The position numbers were made by a program, and so were the translations under genes. A model generated the notes under the pieces. The model did not search any database, was not told where the DNA came from, and saw only the letters and a program-made list of their open reading frames with translations. Below are positions 1 through 11,249 of a stretch of DNA of 64,000 nucleotides, piece by piece. The stretch's first letter is position 1; each line of letters starts with the position of its first letter. Origin of the DNA: Ceratothoa steindachneri (lineage: Eukaryota; Arthropoda; Malacostraca; Isopoda; Cymothoidae); assembly GCA_963969495.1 (NCBI GenBank), contig OZ018321.1, positions 192,918,895-192,982,894 on the forward strand, in the 5' to 3' direction.

Positions 1-1460
1 CACAACGCGTTATCCCCGCTAAAAAGCGCTACATTGCAACAATCTCGGGGGTAAGGGCAGACGCAGCTCCTGGTAGAGCCCCGATAAATTCAAAACTTCT
101 TCGGAGTTGTAGCCCTCCGTGGACGCTGGTAAGGATCAAGCATGGAAGATTTAGGAGCAGATGCGTGACGAAAAATAGTCAAAGGTCGAACCATCTAGGG
201 TAGGGCCTTAGCAGAACCAGAGGCACCGACCCGAGAGCTATTCCGAGCTCTCGACAGTTTCCTAGAACTATACCCCAAAAGTTTAGTCTATAACTGTCGT
301 CTCTTGGCGGCATAGGCACAGTCGAGATTGGCTGCAGATACGATGAGAGCCGTTGGCAACTAAAAAAGATGCAGAGTTCACGCGTAAAACTCATTTAGCA
401 CCCCAAGTGCTAAACGACATAGAACGAAGCGTGGGTATAATATACACTGATGCCTCAAATATTGTCATCCTAAGAGATTCGTCGGTCGAATACAATGCCA
501 AATAAGAAATCTGGGTCGAGATTAAGCCTAGAGTGGTGAGAGAAGTGCATTATCTTCGTCTTGGCCAATGCCTGTTGGATTCGATGCTCGAGGGTTGGCA
601 TCAGAGCAGCACCAAAAGAGATCGAAAGCTAGGTGACGTAGAGTTTAGAGAGAATATCTTCCGGCAGTACATAGGTAATATTGTTGATGCTAATGGCAAA
701 ATGTCTGATAGTGTGAACGCTTCCTAGTTGGTCGCTCTCTTCCTACCCTATTGGGTGAGAGAAACGCTTACCCACACCCGTACGCCAAATCGACGATCTC
801 GTATAAATTCAGATATGAGAATTAGGAGGCGTCTTCTCGCCCTCATCGTGTGGAGGGTATCCATGAAACTGTATCGCCATAAGGTATCATCGGTCTCCTC
901 CTGATCGAAAAGTACCGTGGCATTTTTCAGCCGCAACAGAGCATCCGAAATGTGGTGAAATTTGCAGAAGACAGTTGGCTTCCGCTCTTCAGTATATCTG
1001 CTAATCTGACATTAACCAATTTCTCCATCAACTTGACCTCTCCCTAGTTTTCTCGAAGGGAGTACAGTAACCATTCGCCAGGAGGTCAGTCAGGATGCCC
1101 TATGTGCAGGTCCTGTTGAATAAAGCCAGTAAAAATGCTATGCCTCCCGCACCTAGGTGTAGTAGCATAGCATGGCGTATCCGCGCATAAAGCGAATGTG
1201 TAACGCAAATCACTCATCATAAATCAGTCGTTGAAGTGTACTCCACTTATGGATATAAAGTTCATTTGGCACTCTGCAGTGACATCATGACGTACAATAA
1301 TGCTGAAGGAGCAGTATCGAGCCTAAAGGATGTGAAGGAAGCGGTCGCAAAGTAATCTCCCACGACGTGTTTTCTGAGATTGTGGTCCCGTTCTCCTGAA
1401 GAACGAGAGGGTGTACTGCGAGAACTTGCCCCAATCCTTTTGACTCCCTTACACACATCT
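1..1460 (-). pseudogene. LINE element A, decayed reverse transcriptase region
   Basis: Remains of the reverse transcriptase of an APE-type non-LTR retrotransposon, read on the minus strand and running off the left edge of the window. The clearest piece is 748-936, where an open stretch reads DDTLWRYSFMDTLH followed by LISEFIRDRRFGVRV. This matches the RT fingers/palm block usually written as KAYDTTWR...LHxxGxRGRL...FLxDRxFxVRVG in the I/Jockey group. Upstream (about 1262-1456) is RSTPSRSSGERDHNLRKH, the pre-RT block. Downstream (about 450-590) is KTKIMHFSHH followed by GIVFDRRIS, the block that follows the catalytic motif. Stops and frameshifts occur throughout, so it is not functional. Any RNase H domain would lie left of base 1. 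Clade assignment (I versus Jockey) is an inference from motif style. Confidence 0.72.
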
Positions 1461-1675
1461 TAAATAAGGCTCTTCCGTTAAGTTAAGACACGTATGCCCG
1501 GCGTGAAAAATGACCGGACGTTTTAGCAATATATTTAATCGCACGATAATATGGTTGCTAGAGAATAACTAAACGGCCTTATTAACTGACCTAAACTCCT
1601 TGGCTGGGACAAAGAAGTCAGTTATTTACTGAAATTTGGACCATGTGCACGTTTCAAGCACCACCGAACGACTTC

Positions 1676-2300
1676 TCAGCGGCAGTTGCCCAGAGAATGA
1701 CAGTCGAATGGGAAAGTGGTCGCTATAATAAAGGTCATCGACCACCTCCCACCCAAAATCAGCTGTACATCCGGAGATTTCAGGGAAAGATCAAGGGAAG
1801 AAAAGGAAACGGTTCTCGGGTAGTGATAGGTAAACTCATCCACATTTTGGTCACCTATATCCAGCTCGTTGAGCATGTCGGTAAAGACCTGACTCATGGG
1901 ATTGATCATGTAGTAGTTCAAGTCTCAGAGCAAGAAAAAAACCCTCGGCAACCCTGCCACAAGCCGGCGAAAGTCCTACCCGTCGAATTCTGTTGACTAT
2001 CGAATGTACGCAGAAATAAAAGTATATCTCCTATCCAAGCGTAGCTGCACTACCATTGCCTGAATAGAGGTAAACATAGCGAGTAGAAGAACAGAGGTAT
2101 CAAGCCAAGCCTAAATCACGTAACCACCCCCCGAAACCAACCCTAGGAGATTGGGCACGGTCCTATTATGGTCTCCTGCAGAAAGATACCTACCCGAGAA
2201 CACAAAGAGACCAGCCACGGCACCTTCTTTGAGTTTTTTCGGAGACTAAGTCACTTCCATTGAAGGAATATGTCCTCCAGTCCTAGCTTGAATGAGATGT
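1676..2300 (-). pseudogene. LINE element A, decayed APE-type endonuclease
   Basis: Minus-strand remains of the apurinic-like endonuclease that nicks target DNA for target-primed reverse transcription. The C-terminal part is an 81-codon open stretch at 1676-1921 containing FTYHYPRTVSFSSLDLSL and then SWTV-like residues (GRWSMTF). This fits the family pattern PTyxhpxtxSxSxIDLtl...W. The N-terminal start of the domain, resembling LQWN...SLRKN...FLQET, is at about 2200-2290 in another frame. The SDH catalytic triplet is not intact. It lies between ORF1 (2701-3612) and the RT remains (1-1460), which is the expected LINE order. Confidence 0.6.
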
Positions 2301-2327
2301 AGGGGGCCCTCTTCGAGTGTAGACCTT

Positions 2328-2700
2328 TTACGAGAATGGCTGTACGTTGCCGGGATGTAAAACTCTGGGACTGCTGGTTGTACAAGGCGCTGAAGGCGCT
2401 GTCGTCTTCGAGGACTTATTGGGCAGGCTGGGCTCGCCATACGAGTCTTTTCCTCCCTTTGCCTTAAAACCTCTTGCGGGGTGGACGGCGTCGGAGGTGG
2501 GGTGCCTCCTAGGGAGGGTCTTGCGTCTCCGAATCTCCGCGTCTATCCATGGTTCTGCCTGTGGTAGCCAAAGCTTCATCGGTGCTTTCCTCTCTTCAGG
2601 GAAAAATCTAGAGGTCACCAAAGACGGCCCTACGGCCACGTTTGGGGGGAAGGTTACCTCATATGAGTCTGACTAGGCGGTAGGGCATGGCCCTTTCGCC
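2328..2700 (-). other. LINE element A, ORF1/ORF2 junction region
   Basis: Minus-strand segment between the recognisable ORF1 C-terminus and the endonuclease. It keeps an open frame rich in Pro, Ser and Lys (2328-2639), including PRRHPTSDAVHPARG. Low-complexity tails of this kind are usual at the C-terminus of LINE ORF1 proteins. I see no conserved motif in it. The opposite-strand frame over the same bases is a shadow. Confidence 0.4.
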
Positions 2701-3612
2701 TTAAGGGAAACGCTGACGCGGTGGAGTGAACGAGATATCTGGTTTTAGCCGATGCGGTGTATGAGCCCTTTGAGCCGCAAAATCTAAAAGGGAGCGCCAG
2801 CACGGAATAGAACTCAAGGAAGTGTTCCAAATAGGCACGAAGGCGACCGTGCTCTCAGCTATAGAGGGACTAGGGGTAGAGGGCGCCTGCTTAGCTATTG
2901 AAGCATAAGAAATCACAGGTCTTGCTGGGCAGGACATGACGAATTCCTTAGCCTCACGAAAAGAGAAACAGTAGGTAGCCTGAACGGCAAGAACAGCCTT
3001 CTTCACGAGATACTGTTTCGAGGAAGCAGAATGTGACTCTCTGAAATTGACACACTTGGCATTACACAATGGGAACTCATCTTCTATGGTCTTGGAGCAA
3101 TTTACACAGCCTTCGGATTAACTCGACTTTCCATGTCTAAAAGAGCGATTTGTGGTGGCCGAAGAGGCAGCTGTATTAGCATCTCCAAGGCAGTAGCACG
3201 AATGCCCGCATGCGGTAGCAATACCACCTGAATCGTACCGACTCAGAGAGCCCCTCACAATCGAACATGGCAAAGAGTGTAAGGGTGGCTCTCGACGTCA
3301 CTCTTGTTTTCTAAATATCCGTTCAAGCTTGACCGCTCCTAGACCACTCGGCTATTAGGAGATGTCTTCTAAGGAGTTGTCAGAGAAACGGGTAATCTTC
3401 GGTTCTCTACCAGTCGATCTATCCAATGGTATCCTCTGATGGAACACGTGGCCTTTGGCCAACATGCTACCATCAGTGTACCAGGAAGCGTTTGAAGCCA
3501 GTGAGGTCACAAATACAATGTATTCTCTCAATGAGGGAACCCCGAGAGGGAGAAGACCCGGAAGTCTTCGTCTTTTTCTTTCATTTTTGGAGATGAGGGT
3601 AGAGAGTGAGTG
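2701..3612 (-). pseudogene. LINE element A, decayed ORF1 (gag-like) protein
   Basis: Minus-strand remains of the nucleic-acid-binding ORF1 protein. From the N-terminal side, an open stretch (3355-3612) carries RIPLDRSTGREPKITRFSDN, which fits the usual block LNxSRGxI....SdxEIlexLsxQGVxxVkRI; the GAVKLERIF part follows in another frame. Then come Cys/His residues where the CCHC knuckles belong (about 3070-3250) and CVNFRESHSASSKQYLV, matching the last knuckle C-x2-C-x4-HSAxSKxCP. The end is SFREAKEFV...PVISYASIAKQ, a hallmark tail of ORF1 in the I/Jockey group. Several stops are present. The ORF was interrupted at base 3612/3613 by insertion of the DNA transposon at 3613-7656. Confidence 0.7.
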
Positions 3613-3647
3613 CTGCCGTCTTAAGGCAAAAAGCATTAACTGCAAAA
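3613..3647 (+). repeat. left terminal inverted repeat of the 4.0 kb transposon
   Basis: Perfect 35-base match to the reverse complement of 7622-7656. It begins CTGCCGTCTTAAGGC and includes one copy of the subterminal motif (AGGCAAAAAGCATTAA at 3624-3639). The preceding AGTG (3609-3612) is the target duplication. Confidence 0.9.
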
Positions 3648-4435
3648 TTGTCAATTTTGGGAAAACGCAAAAAACGGATTTCGGCCTCAAATAAGGATCT
3701 GATAACATTAATCGTAATTTTTTTTTCTCTTTGGTAATTGTAAGCATTCATCTATATGAATCTTGCAATATAATTTGGTTTAATCAGTTAATAACTTCAA
3801 TATATTCAAATTTGTCCAGTAAATTTTGACTTAATGCTTTTTACCTGAAAACAGTTATAATAATTGGGTCATCTTATAATAAAATGATTTTTGTGGAAAA
3901 ATGGTATAGGTATACCTATATCTAAATAATTGATAAGTACCTATTATATCATTAGACTCTATTGGTAAATACATATTTTATCATTTTAACTTTTACCAGA
4001 AAAGTTTGGAAAGGAAAATAAAAAAGATACATTGTAAAGCAATATTATTACAGAAAACAGAAAGAAAACATTGTAGACAACATAACTAGGTAGGTAATTG
4101 AAAATATTTTTTCCTTAGTTAATGCAGGAAACCTAAAAATAAAAAAAATCTTTGGTAAAACTTTACTTTTCCTACATACCTAATTGCAGCAAACAAAAGA
4201 CAACACGATAATGAAAAAGAAATATTTGCAAAAATAATGAAAATTATGGCAAATCTTATAACTGGATAATAGAGCAAAAATAGTTCAAAAGTATACCTAG
4301 GTATATGAATAGAGCTACCTACCTATACGTAAGAATATCAATTTAATTTTTTTCCCAACAAACAAAATCTTGCAATTATTGAAACCTCATTGCTGCATAC
4401 GTAATGTCAGCAATCAAAAGAAAAAAAATTGGGGT

Positions 4436-6391
4436 TTATACGCTTCCAAGAAGATCTGGGCTGTTCTTGCTTTCTGGTAAATTGATCCAAATTTTTTTCC
4501 TGTTTTCAGGCATTAAACTTACAAGCTTGTCTAAAATATTTTCTTTCTTTTTTGAAGATAAGCCTCTTGGGCAATCTGACATAGGTTTTTCCAATAATTT
4601 TTTTGTGAAATTTAAACTAGCATGAACAAAGTCTGCAACTTTAAAGTCTCCCTTGTAGTTGGTTTTATATTTTAAGATACGGCTACCCTTTTCAAATTTT
4701 GCTTCCACAATCTCTGCTAACAATGGAAGGTTTGTTTCTTTTATCCCTTCACGAAGCCGAGTTTTTCTCTTGACCGAAATATCCGGAATATCGTTAAAAC
4801 AGGCACTAAAATTAATATCTAATACTTTCAAATTTTTAACGGATGCATCAATAACTGATTTCAAATCTTGATAGTCATAGATATTATCCTTTTTCCTAAT
4901 ATTTTTTTCTATGTGGCCGTGGATGCCATCGGCGGTCATGAAGGTGTGCCAAGGCACTAGATACTTAAAGGTGATGCTATTGACTTGTTCACTGGTGTTA
5001 ACAAGGATTATCATTGCGCTGTAAAGTGCCCAATTCTTATTTTGGGCGGCGCAATTGTCAGCCCAAAAAATGAAATTAGCAGCATCTCTTTCTGTTCTTA
5101 TTAAGTCTAAATAAGCATTGGCCACATGTTCCTTGTTTCGGCCAGCAATTGATTCTGTCCAGAGGACTGCATAATGATTATAAGTTGATTTTTCTTTTTG
5201 GCCGATACATGCAAATGTCTCATTAAAAATTATCAGACGTGGAGTAAATACACAAGTTTTTAAACCTTTCATAATAGGTAAAAGAAGTATCTTTTGCATA
5301 TCAACAGCAAAAACTTGGGTTGTAGAATCCCATTTTTGAGAGCAATCGTAATCATATGCTCTTCGTGCATCTTTTGCAAGTTCATTATGCATAGTCCATT
5401 TTGCTTTCAGTGATTCATCTAATATACCTGAATAATTTTTAAAATATAAACAGGTGTCGCAAAGATCAGTAGAGTCAGTTCCAAATCCAATATTTAGTTT
5501 GTTAAACACTCTTGAGTATGTATCGTAGGAGCAAAAATCAGGGTTCTCTTCAATAAAGGTTTTATATAAATCCTTCACTGTTAATTCAGGGGATAAATAT
5601 CTTCTATTTGGAGCGTGCTCCCTCCTATAATGCGAAATTTGGGGATTCATCTTTTATATGTGATCAATAATGATTTCTTTATTTTTCTTGTTGCTAGGTT
5701 CATGTTTTCCCCTCATATCAAAAAACTCAAAATCACTTAAAGAATTAGATCCACCTAAACTAGTAGAAGCTTTTTTAAACACATCCAAAATAATGCGATT
5801 ACTTGACAAGCCTATTGTGTGTAAAAACATTGTCTGACACACTTTGAATTCTGACCCTGACTCATTTAAGAAAGTGTATACGAAGGTGCATGACTTTGTA
5901 AAGCATGAGGAATTGGAGCGTCTGCGCTCAGTCGTGGGGTTTTCCTTTATTCTTCCTAAAAGCCACTGCTTTTGAACAGATTTGTCCATTTTCCAAAACT
6001 CATTATGTATGGTATTCCGCAATTCAGGAGAAGTGGATTTAGTACACTGTTGCTTACACGAATCTTTGCAGGGAGGAAGCAATGGATGTTTTTCTCTTTG
6101 AGCTTCTAATTGAGCTTTAGCTGTTCGTAATCTCTTTGATTTTTTTCTTTCATCAGCTGATGCAGTTTCTTGACTATTTTGTTCAGGGGGAAGAAGTTGA
6201 ATATTCTGAGAGGGTTCTTGAGGGCTTTGTTCCAGGAGAAGAAGTTGATTATTCTGAGAGGGTTCTTGATGATTTTGTTCAAGGGGAATTTGAATGTTCT
6301 GAGAAACTTCTTGATGTTCATTTTCATCTATACTCCTATTTGATTCAGCATCATCATCATTTGGAATTACTCCATCGTAAAGGATAAACAA
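4436..6391 (-). pseudogene. DUF7869-like DDE transposase, one in-frame stop
   Basis: Transposase of the 4.0 kb element. Two abutting minus-strand frames, 5654-6391 (245 codons) and 4436-5650 (404 codons), lie in the same frame and are separated only by a TAA and one Lys codon. The ancestral protein was therefore about 650 residues. The first part has a Gln/Glu-rich N-terminus, then CKDSCKQQCTKS, then a conserved block CQTMFLHTIGLSSNRI...DMRGKHEPSNKK. The second part carries SHYRREHAPNRRYLSPEL, a CDTC zinc-type pair (residues 64-67) and likely catalytic residues in VFAVDMQK (D117), WADNCAAQNKNW (D198) and HGHIEKN (E248). That ADNC-x-x-QNKN signature is typical of proteins annotated as DUF7869, many of which are transposon-derived. 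The upstream frame has no ATG at its beginning (it opens with TTG after a stop), so a 5' exon or start may be missing. It would cut at the TIRs and act in the nucleus. Confidence 0.82.
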
Positions 6392-6848
6392 AATTTATTA
6401 GCTTATTAATTATATAGAAAACGATATAGAAAATTGAGCTATATATATTATATATGTATATACTATGATATAAGTCTGATCTTATCTCTGTGTGTGTGTG
6501 TCACACTCTGCAGAGCCTAAATGGGGGCGTATTGGGAAAAAATATATATATATATATATCATCTTATGTAATTTGGGGCTGTGGGGTGCTTAAAACTATT
6601 TCCAAGTCCGTATGACCAATGGTTAAAAAGTTATGAACCAAAAACTTGATCTATATATAACTTTTACATGGACAGAAAGACATCCAAAACTCTATTTCAC
6701 ATAAATTTTAGTATATTAACCTCACTAATTTAAGAGAAATTGTACAAAGAATCATGTTGTGCTCAAACAAAGGAAATGATTTCTCGGAAAAGCACTGTCT
6801 TTTGTTAAACAGCTGTACAATTTTTATTTCTTTCATTCTTGAAAAATA

Positions 6849-7010
6849 CAGGGTGGGCCCAAAAAAAGGGGTATTATTAAAAAATTTACTTAAAATTTAT
6901 TTTTATATTTTTAAAACTAAACCGTAGATAATGTTTAGTTTAAAAATAGGTATAGAAAAATAAAGTTTTAGTCAGTCTTTTAATAATGGCCCCTTTTTTT
7001 GCCCACCCTG
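6849..7010. mobile_element. 162-bp Tc1/mariner-type MITE nested in the 4.0 kb transposon
   Basis: Short non-autonomous element with inverted ends. The left end begins CAGGGTGGGCCC and the right end is the inverse (GCCCACCCTG). They match for about 30 bases with few differences, including an A-run followed by GGGG. TA dinucleotides flank both sides (6847-6848 and 7011-7012), the standard Tc1/mariner target duplication. The interior is AT-rich and has no reading frame. Insertion here post-dates the host transposon. Confidence 0.8.
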
Positions 7011-7432
7011 TATATTTAAAAACAAACAAAAAAGTTAGGTTGACATTCAACATTAATATTAGCTATAGAATTTAAACATAATATCATCAGTTAAAAGAAG
7101 TTACTCACCTTTTCCTCAATTCCCTAAAAACGGCTTGTGCACTGGTAAACATTACGAAACAATTTATTCAGACCTTTCAATTAGAAGGACAGAAGTGAAA
7201 TGAAATCCCTCTTTCAAATTATGATCGAGATATAGGTACCTGAAATTAATCATGTTTTGCTTTGTTCAAACCGATCAGAACCTGCAGAAACATGACGGAA
7301 TTGCAGCTCAGGCTGAGTTCTCAATGCGAATCATATTGTATAATCTACCTAATGCATTTTGTCTGCAACTTGCTATGGGAATTCACATTGACATTTGCAG
7401 GCAAAACGCATTATCTAGCTAAAATTTTGTAC

Positions 7433-7476
7433 TTAATGCTTTCTGCCTGAAAAGAAAGGATTAATGCTTTCTGCCT
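7433..7476 (+). repeat. subterminal motif copies of the 4.0 kb transposon
   Basis: Two direct copies of TTAATGCTTTCTGCCT (7433-7448 and 7461-7476). Related copies lie in the right TIR (7630-7645), the left TIR (3624-3639, inverse) and just inside the left end (TTAATGCTTTTTACCT, 3831-3846). A shorter relative lies at 7505. Repeated subterminal motifs in DDE transposons are commonly transposase-binding sites; that role here is an inference. Confidence 0.6.
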
Positions 7477-7621
7477 AAAAAATCCTTTTATTTTAGGTGA
7501 AGATAATGCTTTTTGAGCTCTCTTAAAATTTTAATGAATTAAATAGCATAACTGGCAACCTTTTAGTTAGATGCGTCTCGTCGAGACGAATCCAACGGTA
7601 CCAAAATCTCAAAAATCGCAT

Positions 7622-7656
7622 TTTTGCAGTTAATGCTTTTTGCCTTAAGACGGCAG
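7622..7656 (+). repeat. right terminal inverted repeat of the 4.0 kb transposon
   Basis: Perfect 35-base inverse of 3613-3647, ending CTTAAGACGGCAG. It is followed by AGTG (7657-7660), the second copy of the target duplication. Confidence 0.9.
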
Positions 7657-9450
7657 AGTGTACTTTTATTGACTCCAGGACCGCACGGACTAGCTTCAGT
7701 CATATACTTCTCCGAGATAAAAAAAATGCGTGAGCACGCTTGAAAGTAACAAACCTCAGGTCGTCGAGTTGTCTAGGCAATGATCAGAAAACAACGCAGC
7801 CTCTTATCCTTCTAAAGGGGCTAAGATGGTTCGCCTAACTTCAACGGGAGTTGCAGGAACTTAGGCGGTGCGTTCTTTGTCTTGTAGTTTTCTTAGTTGG
7901 TTCTGGTAAACCAAAGAGATAGCCGCCGTTATAGAAGAGTCGCTCGGAGGCAACTATATAATGGGGGGTAAAGGGGAATCCCAGAAGTCCTATCGTTTGG
8001 AGAGGGGGAATCACTTTCTCCGCTAGGACGATCTTGAGGGGACCCCTGAGGGATGTACGTGATGGACCACCTCCATCACAAAGGTAAAGTTGCCCAAGGG
8101 CTGCTATGAAGATGGCAAAAGGAAACCCTTTTGCTGTAGTCAAGAGGTTGGACGAGAGCTCTTACACCCGTCAGATTGGTGCTCTCACGAAATATCTCGT
8201 CCGCTGGAGCTCCAAGGTCAAGCAAGGATTTGCTAATAGGGATGTAGACCGAATTTTTTTGGGCAAATTTGCCAATGACCGATGTTACCAAAATTGTAAC
8301 CAGTAAGAGAAGTAAAAAAAAAGAGTGGTGGATGATATCCTGAGTCCAGCCGCCCCCATCTATCCCATATCGGGGTTTTTGACTTGTCAGGATTCCACCC
8401 TGGCCGCGTTAAAGGTTGGTGTCCATAACTGTGCAGCGATGCACACCGTCCAAAAGTTGTTTAGTGTAGTGTTCATTACCTAAAAGCCGAGAGTCCCAAC
8501 GGAGTGACCAGAGACAGGGTGACAAGGTGGTTTTATTTACAAATTCAAACTGATCTTGGACAGGACAGCAGATCCAGAGACGGGACAAGAGTCTTTTAGT
8601 TTATCTTGCAGCTAATAAGGCAGAAAATTGTGGTCGCCATAAGCAGTGCAGCGTTATGAATCAGAGAATGGCCGCAGGGATATTGTCATCCCATTAAGTG
8701 CAAAGATCTATTGGGGCCTAAATGATCTTCCCATTAATCGCACCGCAACGTCCAGGACCCCTTAAGTCCTAGTATTTTACGACCTTTAGGCATCAAAGGG
8801 CGTTGTTTATTGATGTTTAAAAGCCTCTATTCAGATACGGCATGAGGTAGTGGGCCAGGTCCTTAAGCCCATGAAATAGTTTTGGACTTAATCCGAGAGA
8901 GAGCGCAGCTACCTCAGGTACCAAGTTCAGGTAGACAAAAGGTTGAGGAAATAGTCGTAGATACTAAAGTAAAGTAATGCTGAGAGGAAGCGCACCAACA
9001 ACCTTCCCAGCCCCCATCAGAGAGTTCAAGTCAACCTAGTGACGGGGCTGACCTAATTGTCACTCAGGCCGGAAGGATGTGTGGCTCCTACACGTAAAAA
9101 GCTTAGCAAGGTACACAGGGTACCCCACAGCAGGGTTGTGGATACGGCATTGGTTTTTTATCGTCGAGGTACCAGTGTTGATCACAAAGCGAGAGGGGAT
9201 TCAAACGTCAGCGCACGTAGCGGTCTGGCCAACTGGGGTAAGTAAATCCTACCTAGGTCATCACGCACTTATCCAATTACAGCACCACTGTCTTTCCTCT
9301 CCCATCTTCACAGAACAACACACAAACTCTTTTACGTTGTTTCCGAGAATCCTGCCAATGTATAGTTGTATCCACCTACCTCTCATACTGAATCAGTCAC
9401 CCTTCCTCAGGGGTGACGAAAAAAATACAGTAAACCAGTAATTGGTGTCA
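7657..9450 (-). other. probable 5' part of LINE element A, unrecognised
   Basis: GC-richer DNA like that at 1-3612, contiguous with it once the 4.0 kb transposon is removed. On the minus strand it lies upstream of the ORF1 remains, so it should hold the ORF1 N-terminus and 5' UTR. Short open frames occur (for example 7841-8143 and 8076-8291 on the minus strand, 9057-9441 on plus) but I recognise no domain. Base composition drops to AT-rich at about 9450, which I take as the approximate edge of the element. Confidence 0.35.
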
Positions 9451-11240
9451 ATTTAAGTCCATACTAGCTCGTAATATAAGTTAAGAACTTCTCTATTTTC
9501 TTAAGAGCTAAATCCCAAACAATTTGATACATGAGCGTCTAAATTGTAGTCAATATTGTGGATCCGAAATCTCAAAAGGTGACAAAGGTTGATTATCCAA
9601 GGGAAGTTACATTAATTGATTTCGAAGAGGTATTTGTTAGCAATTGCTCACTTTTGCTCCGCAAAATTAGTGCCATAAACATAATTACTTCCCTGTACCT
9701 TTACACCAAAAGAAGAACGCCTCTTGGTAGCCTCGGTCTCGCCCCCAAATAGCATCATGTAATGTGCGCTGCGTCGATCCAAGATAGGCCTCGGATTTAC
9801 ATTATGTGCGATGTTATTTATAAGTGATGAAGATAAAATACAGTGATAACTATTTTGGTTATTTAAAATAATAAATTAATCATAATTAATGCTTATATTT
9901 GTCCCTTTCACTAAAAAATAGAGTTACTAGAGTGTTCTGGTCGCTTTGAGTGAATAAAGTTTGAGTCCTCCTGGAAATGGAGGACTGAATAACCTTTTAG
10001 AAGTCTTCATCCTCAGCCAAAGTTTTCCAGTGTATATTCATTGTTATTGGAGTAATGACTGATGAAATTTGGCGGGGGCTATCATTCGATTTTATGTAAG
10101 GCATTCTTTTAGTGTGTTTATGTAGCGTTATAGTCGTTTACTTGCTGTGTTGAATTAAGGTTATTAGTTGTAATCGAGACGTCATCTGGTAAGTACATAT
10201 GTGCATTTGGATATATGAGGATTTTGGTTGCGAGTGTGAGTGAACAAGTTAAAATGTAGGTATGGGCGGATAGTACACTTTAGGGACGCCATTATGGAGT
10301 GGTAGCATGCGTGATTTATGTGTTTTGTGTTCATTTATCCTTATCTGCCTAAAATGAAGTTTGTTTGCCAATTTTTACGTTGTTATTGAGGCTGGTGTTT
10401 AGGATATTTGTGAAAAAATATTTCAAGGTCCTGTGTCAGTCTTTGTTTATTTCGATTGCAGCAAGGCTTTTGCTTGAGGGCGGGGAGGGGGGGGGAGCGA
10501 TGATTAAAAAAGATTGGGATTGCTGTTTTCAAGGGTGTTTTAGGTGAATATTTAATATATTATCAAGGCCTGTGGCTTTGAATTTGGGGAGATTTGGTGG
10601 CTAAATAAAGTTGTATTGGGTGTGTGAATGTGATGGATTAATCTTTTGTTAGTTTTTATGTCAAAAGAGATGGCTTTGTTTTGTCTATGTGTAAGCAAGA
10701 AGCTGTGTTTTGGTAGTTTTTTTTTAGTGAGGCTATTTTGTTGTGAGTAATCAGTGATTCTTGTGTGGGGCTCAGGCTGAGTCTGATGAATTTTCTTTAG
10801 AGGACACCAGAGTTGCCTTGAGTTCGTTTTGTGTGTTTTTTTAGCTTACTGACAGCTTCCAGTTTTCTGTTTGTTGTTTGGATATGAGCTTGGCGATGCG
10901 AGTGTTGACACTTGGCTAGGTTGTGTACTTGTTCTGCTTTATTTTAGCTTGTTTGAGATTTCTTTTCTGATGTTTGAGATCAATTTAACGATTTAACGCG
11001 TGTGAACTATGTTTCCACATAGGTATCCGCGTATGTTCAAAAACGTATTTTGTACTTTTATTATAATTTACAGAGGTGTTTTGTTAGGTGGTGTCTGGTG
11101 TTAAATGAACACCTAGATTGCAGCTGATATCTAGAGGATTACATACGTTCTGGTTACACTTTTTTCGGATAAAATGAGCTGCAATTATATATCTTCGACA
11201 CATTTTTACTTCCTGTCTCTTTACAGAACTCTCGTAACAA
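9451..11240. other. unassigned AT/GT-rich stretch
   Basis: No reading frame with a recognisable domain. The plus strand of 10080-11000 is unusually rich in T and G. A short hairpin (AGTCCTCC...GGAGGACT, 9964-9986) is present. I see no TIRs or tandem structure. Confidence 0.3.
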
Positions 11241-11249
11241 ATTTGGTGG

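Larger units (their letters stand above)
3613..7656 (-). mobile_element. 4.0 kb DDE DNA transposon with 35-bp TIRs (Sola-like)
   Basis: A complete-looking cut-and-paste transposon inserted into LINE element A. The two ends (3613-3647 and 7622-7656) are perfect 35-bp inverted repeats beginning CTGCCGTCTTAAGGC. The bases AGTG flank both ends (3609-3612 and 7657-7660), giving a 4-bp target-site duplication. It encodes one transposase on the minus strand (4436-6391). A nested MITE lies at 6849-7010, and copies of a 16-bp motif lie near both ends. The 4-bp duplication is typical of the Sola superfamily; assignment to Sola rather than another DDE group is an inference. The left interior (3650-4400) and the right interior (6400-6840 and 7010-7620) are AT-rich and non-coding. 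Confidence 0.85.

Noticed and set aside
3455..3560. YTDGS in the minus-strand frame, resembling the RNase H catalytic motif
   Set aside because: The surrounding sequence follows the LINE ORF1 pattern and sits on the N-terminal side of the zinc-knuckle region, not after an RT. The motif is coincidental.
9964..9986. Perfect 8-bp hairpin AGTCCTCC/GGAGGACT as an RNA regulatory element
   Set aside because: Stems of this size are expected by chance in 64 kb, and nothing next to it supports a role.
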